Below, piece by piece: positions 57,501-64,000 of a stretch of DNA of 64,000 nt (position 1 is the first letter of the stretch; every line of letters begins with the position of its first letter). Source of the stretch: Paramoeba atlantica (lineage: Eukaryota > Discosea); contig CDRNVI010000024.1 in assembly GCA_977017575.1 (NCBI GenBank), forward strand, positions 1 to 64,000, in the 5' to 3' direction. The notes under the pieces are model-generated. The model saw only the letters and a list, made by a program, of their open reading frames with translations, was not told the origin of the DNA and ran no database searches. The position numbers and the translations under genes are program-made.

Positions 57501-57828
57501 CTTCCTCAGTGTAGTGGTTACAATTATTCTCCAGGAGGTGATATTTTGTTTTGTGAAATCGTGACATTGTGTGACACGGTACGTAAACGTTCCATTCGTC
57601 TACAGATCGAGTAGTAATGCCCAAACTTTGGATTCGAAGCGGTTTTCCGAATCGAGTCTTTCCAGCAGGGCCTTGCACAATCCCCTCGTGCGCATCAAAA
57701 TAGCATTCAATACCCCCAAGAACAATGGATGTGTGCCAGATCGCATCCAAGTGATGCCCAATCAGGGACTGGCTAAGCAACGCGGCGGTGCCACGAGATA
57801 AATCGTACATGTATAACAGCACCTCCAT
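54511..57828 (-). CDS. DeSI/PPPDE - PUB - GH85 ENGase fusion protein
   Basis: A 1105-residue three-part protein. Residues 2-140 are a PPPDE (DeSI-1 like) deSUMOylase/deubiquitinase: VLLYMYDLSRGTAALLSQSLIG, catalytic His32 in IWHTSIV and Cys103 in NNCNHYTEEA. Residues about 180-290 fit a PUB domain (p97/Cdc48 binding): INYGVLQIG...EIVEALLLVGF...LRFTKLEGTVSI. Residues 395-700 are a GH85 cytosolic endo-beta-N-acetylglucosaminidase: FLCHDCRGGYL, HWQCIDTFVYFSHHRVTIPP, VLGTFITEW. The catalytic pair Asn517/Glu519 is in GWLVNIEN, and FAPGWTWE follows. Residues 700-1105 are the GH85 beta-rich domains (ITSLPFSTNFNAGFG, ALPWQHLSQQELCP). ENGase cuts free or protein-linked N-glycans after ER-associated retrotranslocation. 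No signal peptide is present, so it is cytosolic. Confidence 0.85.
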   Translation of the reverse strand: MEVLLYMYDLSRGTAALLSQSLIGHHLDAIWHTSIVLGGIECYFDAHEGIVQGPAGKTRFGKPLRIQSLGITTRSVDEWNVYVPCHTMSRFHKTKYHLLENNCNHYTEEATSYLGVQSLPACVREMMNIVLSTPWVRAFFDSASASNSSTTSAIGNIKVAEDTHDCNSVLKEGISPIVYDANMFISKVKQILQASPGSHGFIIAMSVWRSLEGFLEEFQDINYGVLQIGKEWTHVQNEIVEALLLVGFTNGPNNENTSCSLRFTKLEGTVSIPMLISAVSEEIIQEELEEALMISVSGTVNVDAKNDVSERTLPESTFDMAVGGPVKARLKLNEALISKSSINILKLSMSSGIDTMKELMDWIPPSVIAKSHVKLLLSTQRTLKCSTHSQERVLASSRTFLCHDCRGGYLESDRYPQGKDITLSTENPFPGYLFRHWQCIDTFVYFSHHRVTIPPAVWIDVAHSNSVPVLGTFITEWSEGVDECSNFLNSEANVAHVASQLANIAMYYNFDGWLVNIENPVSPRGVEHLLHFLSLLTATMHSLHPASHVFWYDSVTVQGKLQWQSCLSSLNSSFFELCDGIFTDYHWTEAHLQHSIKMAGELSHKVYVGIDIFCRNSPRQKPSIELVAESYRAVTDTRSLSSALFAPGWTWETSSGMQINCDGSSQGTGFISRDNLLWSTLFPTHVTPCITSLPFSTNFNAGFGIQTCRFGSPVAEALPWQHLSQQELCPIGEDKKNSEKGAPYIESQPCMNRAFHGGCSWEGKLHYNDISCTFSESDSPRLAKTTMFGCCVNLKNCKCNSSESGNLTVEVVFHKPTTLASNCALSLVVRTDCATLVQADETRIPDESCVTELLFPFAEDARFHNHKDLRECEVHLPSTIASKSVSCADYLSSEWDVLNFSVPISHIVSEGHTVLDGISLVLMESFPLSTKNSHDFIEIEKAAVTLGRLALWIDETGGAKEGISSPSYETTGFSKSLVRHNSLRKPVLNLSLLNFVAPNFQNLSHINFIPGIRYYEVWILTLEDLNDFVFSCDEHILLADLVEKIGDKEHTFHYAGRAYHTYFSLASCMYPSIRNKLDNCNQVMSLLIPFSYNDIEQTPWYFAQV

Positions 57829-58076
57829 TCGTTATTAACATGAAAGGCAATAAATTAAAGGAAGATGGATAAGGAATATAATCGCGGAAAACAAATACGC
57901 TCAATGTATCAGGACGGCGAATAGAACCTGTAATTTGTGCCAGTATGGATATCTAACTGTAGAAAGTAAGGATACCTCAAATTTTTGAGGATACTCAGAA
58001 ATTCAACAATTTTTAAGAGCAGAACACACTAACACGAAAATAATATCGAATTGACAATTCTTGAAAAGGATGATCC
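57829..58076. other. Short intergenic region
   Basis: 248 bases between RCL1 and the fusion gene, with no gene. It must contain the 5' leader signals of the fusion transcript. Confidence 0.3.
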
Positions 58077-59297
58077 TCAAGAGCTTCTCTTCGATGAGTT
58101 CAAAAGTTTAATTCCCACACACGTAATTATAGCACTCCGCTCATCCGATGTATCCTCGACTACCGAAAAAGCCACCCCAAAAAAGGACTTTAAAACGGAA
58201 TTCATCACCCTTCTCGTTCTCGGTGAGATCTCCCCACCCACGCGCACCTGTGACGGCAGACTCTGGGACAGCACCATGAGAAACACACACATCCCGACAT
58301 GATGCACGTCGACACACCCCGCGCGTGCGATTTGATCCAGCAGCTCATCCGCACATTCTGTGGCTATCTCCTCCGCGACCTGTCCGCGTTGTGCGACGAC
58401 CTCTGCCGTACACGTCGCCTCCTTCGTCGTGGACTCCGTGACGAGACAAATCCCGAAACCGGCGGAAGAGGAGGAAGAAGAAGGGGCCTGCATCGACGTC
58501 TGCCCCCCTTTTCCCACATCGGTGACGACATAGACATCCGAGAGAAGGGGGAGAAGCCGTCCTTTGGCGCCCGTCGCCATCCGGTTGCACACATCCGGGG
58601 CGACCCGCAGGCCGTAGGCAATCCCTCGAACCTTTTTGACCTTTCCTCGGTGCGTGAGTTGAATGTGGTGAAGGAAACGAACGTTTTGGATGGTGAGCAC
58701 GACTTTCCCTCTGGACTCGGTTTCAGAGGCCGTGGAGTCACGGCTCGGCGTAGGGTTCGTCTCGTTGTAAAGAATGCTGCGCTGAATAAGTTTGAGGGAA
58801 CACTCCACACCAAATTTCCGAAGGAGTGGGAGTGTAACCGTGCGGAGGACGTCAATGCCAAGATCCAGACTGTGGTTTGTGACAACAGAGGTCAGGGTAA
58901 TTTCAGTGCTGGATTTTGCGAAGGGACAGAGAATACAGGCGGCCTCAACCCAGTAGCCAAGGCCACGTGTCCCACAACAGGTGTGTGTTAAAGTTCCACC
59001 CTCAACTACGCCAGGGCGCATAGCTACGGAGCGCCCGTCCGGTGACACCTCAAATTTGGTCCCACTCGTGAGTCGTGACAGAAAATGTAAGAAATTTGCC
59101 TCGTGTGTCTGTATTCGTGTTGGTAGCTTCAAATTGATTGATTTGTTGCTGAGCAGCGACGCTATCAAGTAATAGCGAAAAAGAGAACGGTCACTAAAAG
59201 AAAGTGATTGTTGTAGTAGGTGTGATGTGCTTGATTCCGACTTGTGACTGACTTCAGCACTAGCAGAGGGGGGAGCATACCGTTCTTGAACCTTCAT
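58077..59297 (-). CDS. RCL1: RNA 3'-terminal phosphate cyclase-like protein RCL1
   Basis: A 406-residue nucleolar factor of the small-subunit processome, implicated with BMS1 in early pre-18S cleavage. Family motifs: FRYYLIASLLSNKSINL, RPGVVEGGTLTHTCCGTRGLGYWVEAACILCPFAK, LDLGIDVLRTVTLPLLRKFGVECSLKLIQR, QLTHRGKVKKVRGIAYGLRVAPDVCNRM, GFGICLVTESTTKE, RAGCVDVHHVGMCVFLMVLSQ. True cyclases carry a catalytic His that RCL1 lacks; the overall pattern (KVKKVRGIAY) is RCL1-type. A Ser/Pro-rich N-terminal extension of about 25 residues and two loop insertions (Ser-rich, 175-195 and 268-278) are unusual. The ATG is at 59295-59297. Confidence 0.9.
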   Translation of the reverse strand: MKVQERYAPPSASAEVSHKSESSTSHLLQQSLSFSDRSLFRYYLIASLLSNKSINLKLPTRIQTHEANFLHFLSRLTSGTKFEVSPDGRSVAMRPGVVEGGTLTHTCCGTRGLGYWVEAACILCPFAKSSTEITLTSVVTNHSLDLGIDVLRTVTLPLLRKFGVECSLKLIQRSILYNETNPTPSRDSTASETESRGKVVLTIQNVRFLHHIQLTHRGKVKKVRGIAYGLRVAPDVCNRMATGAKGRLLPLLSDVYVVTDVGKGGQTSMQAPSSSSSSAGFGICLVTESTTKEATCTAEVVAQRGQVAEEIATECADELLDQIARAGCVDVHHVGMCVFLMVLSQSLPSQVRVGGEISPRTRRVMNSVLKSFFGVAFSVVEDTSDERSAIITCVGIKLLNSSKRSS

Positions 59298-59633
59298 AAA
59301 TACAAGATTATGTAGATGCTACAAGAAAGCAGACAACAAAGATTGCTAGAGTAGCATTCAAAATTTGTAGGTTGCCGAAAAACGAACATCGAATATAAAA
59401 AAGTAGAAGACAAAGCACAAATAGAGAAATACAGCAATACAAATCAGATTTTCCGCCCAACCGGAAGATCATTGAAAACTGCTCATCAATCATAGTGTAC
59501 AGTACAATCTTATGCGTGTAGCACATACACGTCTATACAGGTGTGCTGTCAGGTGCTCAAAATAGAAGCCCACGCCGGCGTTAGTAAACACAGTCTACGA
59601 TGTTGAACCAAAGGTACAAGGATACAGGTATTA
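59298..59633. other. Intergenic region
   Basis: 336 bases between RCL1 and RpiB. A 72-codon hydrophobic frame on the minus strand (59308-59526) ends only 10 bases before the RCL1 start, leaving no room for processing signals, so I do not call it. Confidence 0.35.
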
Positions 59634-60122
59634 TCATTGAAGCTTCGCAAGACGTTCAGCGTGTCTCCCTCCCTCAAACGCCGTTGTTACAAAAGTTTCC
59701 ACAATGCATTTAATCACTTCCATCCCAAGCACTCGTGTCCCAAGACATAGCACATTGCAGTCATTGTGCTGCCGACACATACGCGCAGTGTACTCATTAT
59801 GGCAAAGTGCTGCACGTATTGAAGCACCTAGTTTCGGATCAACCCGATATTTGTTCGCAGCGATTGACATACCAATTCCACTTCCACAGAGAAGAATTCC
59901 AGCAATGGGACCTTTCGCTGACCACTCCTGCGTGAGTTGTCCGCATAATTTGTGAGCCACATCGGGATAGTCCACCCGTGAAGCATCATGTGTGCCAACA
60001 TCAATGATATCCACCATCCCAAGCGACGATAGCAAAGTTTTTAGTTCTTCTTTTTCTTTGACGGCAGCATGATCGCTCCCGATAATCATTCTCTTGAAAT
60101 GAAGAGAAGGATTTGTATTCAT
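59634..60122 (-). CDS. rpiB: Ribose-5-phosphate isomerase B
   Basis: A 162-residue RpiB-type isomerase (LacAB_rpiB family) interconverting ribose-5-P and ribulose-5-P in the pentose phosphate pathway. Motifs: MIIGSDHAAVKEKEEL (phosphate and substrate binding), VGTHDASRVDYPDVAHKL, and GILLCGSGIGMSIAANKY with the catalytic Cys. RAALCHNEYTARMCRQHNDCNVLCLGTRVLG supplies the His and Arg residues from the partner subunit. The type is bacterial in origin and typical of trypanosomatids and other protists; animals use the unrelated RpiA. The ATG at 60120-60122 adds 11 residues before the conserved MIIGSDHA. There is no C-terminal SKL-type glycosomal signal (the end is RLAKLQ). Confidence 0.94.
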   Translation of the reverse strand: MNTNPSLHFKRMIIGSDHAAVKEKEELKTLLSSLGMVDIIDVGTHDASRVDYPDVAHKLCGQLTQEWSAKGPIAGILLCGSGIGMSIAANKYRVDPKLGASIRAALCHNEYTARMCRQHNDCNVLCLGTRVLGMEVIKCIVETFVTTAFEGGRHAERLAKLQ

Positions 60123-60512
60123 TGGATTGTAGATTTAAAAACTCAGCGTTTGATATTAACGAGTTTGTTATGTGTCTGTTTCCGAAAATGTAGTGTACAA
60201 TGTATATGCTCGGTATTGTACTCTAAAAAATACGTTATAAAAGACAAGTTACATCCGCATATTTGCACACAGATATATTCGTTTTATCCCGACGAGTGCG
60301 TAACAACGTTTATAAACGTTGTAGTTCAGAATTTACCCCCTCTTAAATATTATCTTTTAAAATTGTCTGTTATACAGATGAACATGTATACATGTTCTAT
60401 GAATGAGTGCATCACGCGAGAAAATTTTAATAGAGGAAATACTTAAAAATCAATGACCTGTAGATAAACGTGAGCACACTCTCCGGCGTATCTCCTAGAA
60501 AAACGCAAAGAA
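60123..60512. other. Intergenic region
   Basis: 390 bases, AT-rich. The only frame of note is on the plus strand and has no homology. Confidence 0.35.
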
Positions 60513-62189
60513 CTAATCCTGATACACCCAATTCAATCCAAATCTAAACCGATCAAAAACGTAAGAATTTGGTTTCCATACGATTCCGCGGTGTTGAGAA
60601 TTCCTCAATTGGAAAGGGATTGAAAAATTTATCTCTAGCCTTCCGAATGTTAAGGATCCGATAACCGGTATTTCGTTTAAAAGAAGACCAGCTCCGATAG
60701 ATGCGTACCAATTTTCAGCCGAAAATATGTCTCTACGAATTTGACTTCCATGACGCGGATGAAAAAGAGATCGCATACTATCTGGTATGTATTGTACCGT
60801 TCCAGCATTCGCAAACACATGACCGGCAAACAAACCTCCTGAGAGAGGAAGAGGAAAACTTATACACGAGCTGAGGGCAACGAGCAATGTACCTCCCAGC
60901 TGATCGAGTGTCTTGGAGGTAAATTCCGTATTTCGTATTGTGCTATCAATCGGGACGGAAAAATGCTTCGAATTCGTAAAGCGGTGAGGGCCTATAAACT
61001 TGTACCCCCGCACGTAGGTCCCGTCCATGAAGTAACGATCAAGGAGGTGAATGTCACATCCCCGGCTCTTTGTTTTGTGAGAGGGTGACTCCTCCCCAAG
61101 TGGAAAAATCATACCAGTTCGTAGCCAAACCCCGGCGGTCACAAGCGGGTGAATCAGAAAATGCTTTGAACACCATGAGTCAAGACGAAGGTCGGTGAGC
61201 GTGCCACCAAGGGATAGACATTGTCGTATGCGCTTATTCATCGTTGTCAGCCCAGAGCTGTCTGTCGTCCGTTTGGCGCTCTCTGACGTAGGCAACCCAC
61301 CAGCTAGCTCACACCGTATTCGAAAATCGTGTCCCTGAACGGGGTGAGCGTACAGCTTACGAAGGTGGGGAGTCGAATGAGATAGGAGCGTAGACACTGC
61401 CCATTCGTATCTTGCAGCCAGTCGCGTGCGCAGGGTATCTTTGTAGGGGGCAAGTTCGTGAGGCACAGAGCGGGACTTTGAGGTGCAGTTCAGAGAGGAA
61501 TGAGTCGTACTAAGAGACAAAATGGATCGGTTTCGGTTGGGACCAAAGTGTACTGATGTTTTGGCCTCCGCACGGACTTCGTTGTCCAGTGCATGAAGCC
61601 TACCGTGATCGTGAGAGCCTTGACTAATGCTGTACTCCGCAAACCTTCCTAACCATGAGTCATACGACTGTAATTTTCCTGTTAGAGCTGAAACACTACG
61701 AGTGAGATTCGTAGGAAGGTACTCAAAGACAACAGTGTAGGGTGAACTCATAATGTTTGCAGCAGAAATCTTGATCTCTGGACTACCCGTAAGGTCCGTA
61801 GAAACGCCTGCTTGCTTTCTGCCAGCCGATTCGGACGCAATGAGCCGAACCACTACATAGTTTCCCCCTTCCTGCGCGGGCTCCACTCGTGAATCAATAT
61901 CTTTAAACAGACCCGTCTCCATAAACCTTTCTCTAAGTTCCTCGCATCGCAGCATAATTTCTGGAATGCTCGTCGCATTTTCTAAACCTCTGACAGAGTT
62001 CTGTACGAAATGATGTTTCGTATGCCGATCAAACCCCTCAAGATGCACACGTGTTATGACGTGACCTGAGTGGTTTAGTAATGCATGGAAGAGATATGGG
62101 TCATACCTTACTTCGTCTAACTCTGACACAAGATGCTCAACTTCGCTAGCCAAAGAGTCGGAATGCGAAGCGTTGTCGTCGAGTTTCAT
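60513..62189 (-). CDS. SAM50: SAM50/Tob55 outer-membrane beta-barrel assembly protein
   Basis: A 558-residue Omp85-family protein that inserts beta-barrel proteins into the mitochondrial outer membrane. A single POTRA-like domain lies at about residues 43-120 (HVITRVHLEGFDRHTKHHFVQNSVRG...CEELRERFMETGLFKDIDSRVEPAQEGGNYVVVRL). Residues 140-558 form the barrel. LDRYFMDGTYVRGYKFIGPHRF is the conserved L6 loop with its V/IRGF/Y motif. LDQLGGTLLVALSSCISFPLP and the C-terminal strand DRFRFGLNWVYQD fit the beta-signal. Insertions in several strands are Ser/Thr-rich. No presequence is present, as expected for SAM50. The ATG is at 62187-62189. Confidence 0.85.
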   Translation of the reverse strand: MKLDDNASHSDSLASEVEHLVSELDEVRYDPYLFHALLNHSGHVITRVHLEGFDRHTKHHFVQNSVRGLENATSIPEIMLRCEELRERFMETGLFKDIDSRVEPAQEGGNYVVVRLIASESAGRKQAGVSTDLTGSPEIKISAANIMSSPYTVVFEYLPTNLTRSVSALTGKLQSYDSWLGRFAEYSISQGSHDHGRLHALDNEVRAEAKTSVHFGPNRNRSILSLSTTHSSLNCTSKSRSVPHELAPYKDTLRTRLAARYEWAVSTLLSHSTPHLRKLYAHPVQGHDFRIRCELAGGLPTSESAKRTTDSSGLTTMNKRIRQCLSLGGTLTDLRLDSWCSKHFLIHPLVTAGVWLRTGMIFPLGEESPSHKTKSRGCDIHLLDRYFMDGTYVRGYKFIGPHRFTNSKHFSVPIDSTIRNTEFTSKTLDQLGGTLLVALSSCISFPLPLSGGLFAGHVFANAGTVQYIPDSMRSLFHPRHGSQIRRDIFSAENWYASIGAGLLLNEIPVIGSLTFGRLEINFSIPFQLRNSQHRGIVWKPNSYVFDRFRFGLNWVYQD

Positions 62190-62467
62190 TTTCTAGTTAA
62201 AAGTTAAATTACCGAACGTACTGGGGAATAAACTCTGGATTAAAAAAATCTGACTTTTCTTAAGAGCTATGGTCACGAATTTGAATGTATTCACTATAAT
62301 AGAATGCACCACGCATTATCGAATCAATTAAGAGACCAATATCATTAGAGACTCAACACTTTGTGTACCAAATATAAAAATCTTTTCTTTCAGACGTTTG
62401 TCCACAAGCTAAAGGAACTCTACAAAGACGCAGGTAAGAATACTGTAGTACAAGTACAGATTAAGCG
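62190..62467. other. Short intergenic region
   Basis: No gene is seen; AT-rich and pyrimidine-rich on the minus strand near the SAM50 start. Confidence 0.3.
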
Positions 62468-63433
62468 TCACATCTTTTTATCCTTTTCCGCAGCGACAAG
62501 AGCCGATATTGTTGGATAATACGAAACTATCCAATCCAATCGAGAACTTGAAGTCTCAGAAGAATCCAAAGTACCAGAATCCTTGGTCGAATCAGAAGCT
62601 AACCCTAGTCTTTCGTTTCGCATATTTCTCACCAACTTTACATATGCCTGCTTAATTTTATTTATTGACTGCCATTTGATTTCATGAATTTCACCAATGC
62701 ATTGTGGATAAAAGAGTGCGATAGTCGATGAGTCCCAGGGCCCCACACCACCGAATAAGACAACAGGCGCCCGTCCCTGTCTACTGCTGCGTCGAACGAG
62801 AGGTGACTTTGAAAGAAATCCCGACACGTCAGATCCAATCTCCTCCTTCGCCTCACGTAAGGCACATAAGTACTCTGTCTCCCCCGCTGCCCTCTTTCCC
62901 TTCGGAAACACCCAAGGAGAGGACGCATGGGCGCATACGGTAAGAACATGAGTTTTGCTACGGTCCAGCAGAACAACTCCACATACCGTGATGGATTGGT
63001 TGTATTTCAAAAATTGAGATAATCCGTACGTTATGTGATCCGTCGATATCGTGGGCAACAATCCCAAAAGAGAGCGAGCGAAATACGGGAATGGAACCTG
63101 TGAGTGTAATGTTTCTACACTTGTACTACCTAACTGCGGAGGACACGATTTCTGAAGAGTTACCGATGTTTCGCCTGCACTAACATCAACTTCGCTTGAA
63201 GCTTCGTTGAAAGCGTCAGCGCTGCCATCACAGTAATAATAATATGCTTCCTGCACGTGGTAGAGCAAGCGTGGCCAAGAAGAACGATCTTCCACGGGTA
63301 CGTTCAACACGAACCGCACAAGCAAACTCAATAGAATGTTGTTTGAAATCTCATTTAAACCACTCACCCCTAGGTAGTCCGTGTCATGCTTGAAGTACAC
63401 AGGTTTCTGCGATCCATACCCAGGTAAGCTCAT
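62468..63433 (-). CDS. DCP2: DCP2-like mRNA-decapping Nudix hydrolase
   Basis: A 321-residue protein from the ATG 63431-63433, the first in frame; a candidate trans-splice AG lies just upstream at 63444-63445. DCP2 hydrolyses the m7G cap. The N-terminal regulatory domain reads ISNNILLSLLVRFVLNVPVEDRSSWPRLLYHVQEAYYYYCD, matching the DCP2 box A pattern RFIINIPxEE...xxQIEqAHWFYxD. SQVPFPYFARSLLGLLP and YGLSQFLKYNQSITVCGVVLLD match the FPxxLLP and YKxxVPVxGAIxLN linkers. The Nudix box GKRAAGETEYLCALREAKEEIGSDV has every required residue. Box B is weak (EIHEIKWQSINKIKQ). Trypanosomes are reported to decap with an ApaH-like phosphatase instead, which makes this gene notable. Confidence 0.8.
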   Translation of the reverse strand: MSLPGYGSQKPVYFKHDTDYLGVSGLNEISNNILLSLLVRFVLNVPVEDRSSWPRLLYHVQEAYYYYCDGSADAFNEASSEVDVSAGETSVTLQKSCPPQLGSTSVETLHSQVPFPYFARSLLGLLPTISTDHITYGLSQFLKYNQSITVCGVVLLDRSKTHVLTVCAHASSPWVFPKGKRAAGETEYLCALREAKEEIGSDVSGFLSKSPLVRRSSRQGRAPVVLFGGVGPWDSSTIALFYPQCIGEIHEIKWQSINKIKQAYVKLVRNMRNERLGLASDSTKDSGTLDSSETSSSRLDWIVSYYPTISALVAAEKDKKM

Positions 63434-63717
63434 TTCATAACAGCTGATCAAAAACCACAAGAAGTTTCATTCATTCATAAAGTTAAATGTAAAATTGAAC
63501 CATCTAATAACTAAAACAATGTTGTAGTAAAAATAGTTTCCTAGTAGTAGAAGTATGTATCCACCGTTCACGGGAAATGATCTTTCAAGTTTTGGAAGAT
63601 GATACAGTAATTTTCTGAAGACTATCCAAGGAAATGTATATCCAAGGAAAATTTGTCATGTCAAGAAATTCGTTGCCAAAATAATCTTGGCCCAAACTGT
63701 CTTGGGCTGTACAGGAA
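63434..63717. other. Intergenic region
   Basis: 284 bases without a gene. It would carry the 3' end of the partial gene on the right and the leader of the DCP2-like gene. Confidence 0.3.
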
Positions 63718-64000
63718 TCAAACACCAATGACATTAGAAAACGTTGATGCTTCGTGCGTCTTTCCATAATCGCGAAATAAACCAGGAGGATGTGCATATC
63801 TCCGAAGTCTTCCATCTACGTGCGGATCCGGATCGCTTCCGTACTTTTTATTGAGTGCCAAAGATTCAGAACGAGAAAGTTTTCTTTTTGTTACAGGACA
63901 ATACCCATGTGAACGATGAACAGAAACATACTGATCCCACTGTTTTCCTTGCAAGGTAGTGCCAGAAAATTTTGCATATGCTTGTTGCTGTTTTTGTGTC
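63718..64000 (-). CDS. Unidentified protein, C-terminal part only
   Basis: The frame is open to the window edge and encodes at least 93 residues ending EASTFSNVIGV. The first visible codon run is Gln-rich (QKQQQAYAKFSGT). The sequence has VHRSHGYCPVTKRKLSRSESLALNKKYGSDPDPHVDGRLRRYAHPPGLF. No ATG is visible in frame near the edge, so the gene starts beyond it. I recognise no family; the Cys-Pro and Arg/His-rich section could bind nucleic acid or a partner. Confidence 0.55.
   Translation of the reverse strand, partial: TQKQQQAYAKFSGTTLQGKQWDQYVSVHRSHGYCPVTKRKLSRSESLALNKKYGSDPDPHVDGRLRRYAHPPGLFRDYGKTHEASTFSNVIGV

Noticed and set aside
59308-59526. 72-codon hydrophobic minus-strand frame upstream of RCL1
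   Set aside because: Ends 10 bases before the RCL1 start, leaving no room for processing. Hydrophobic frames arise easily in AT-rich sequence.

Overview
The window looks like nuclear DNA of a microbial eukaryote, most likely a kinetoplastid euglenozoan of the Bodo or Perkinsela kind. The genes are intronless and closely packed. From about 19 kb to the right edge almost all of them lie on the minus strand, as in a polycistronic unit. They encode eukaryotic proteins: NatC subunit, alpha-SNAP, proteasome alpha, eIF2alpha, eIF5A, NIP7, RCL1, SAM50, TRAP-beta, uL5 and eL33. A clostripain-type peptidase resembling trypanosome PNT1 and an RpiB-type isomerase fit that lineage. A fragment at 3420-3465 (minus) matches the junction of the kinetoplastid spliced-leader exon with its GTATGAGAAGC intron. 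The lineage call is an inference from these features; no SSU rRNA or intact SL RNA gene is present.

Region 1 (1 to about 19.2 kb) is a repeat and transposon graveyard. It holds several decayed non-LTR retrotransposons (reverse transcriptase followed by RNase H) and two SINE-like families with tRNA-like heads on the minus strand. It also holds a Tc1/mariner-pogo type DNA transposon with 27-bp inverted repeats, whose transposase is split by a SINE carrying a 30-bp target duplication. The rest is an LRR protein gene, a 1.2-kb inverted-repeat element with an orphan ORF, tandem repeats and large foldbacks.

Region 2 (19.2-64 kb) is the gene-rich part, in minus-strand order from right to left. It begins with an unidentified partial gene, a DCP2-like decapping enzyme, SAM50, RpiB and RCL1. 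A 1105-residue DeSI/PUB/ENGase fusion follows, then eL33, uL5, a C11 peptidase, an IS30-type transposon relic, a tRNA isopentenyltransferase, TRAP-beta, a kelch protein and several proteins of unknown function. NIP7, a coiled-coil protein, two cyclin B genes flanking dihydrolipoamide dehydrogenase, a WD40 protein, eIF2alpha, eIF5A, a PhyH-like pseudoenzyme and a second LRR protein come next. After these are a mobile-element island and a plus-strand, very divergent histone H4-like gene, and last NAA35, proteasome alpha-4 and alpha-SNAP.

Neighbours do not form pathway operons, as expected for kinetoplastid polycistrons, although translation and ribosome-biogenesis genes are frequent. The main points of interest are the DeSI-PUB-ENGase fusion, the SL-RNA/SINE chimera with dispersed SL-like motifs, six identically oriented GC-hairpin plus T-tract cassettes inside mobile elements, the divergent H4, the bacterial-type IS30 relic, and the cyclin pair with near-identical cores and unrelated ends.
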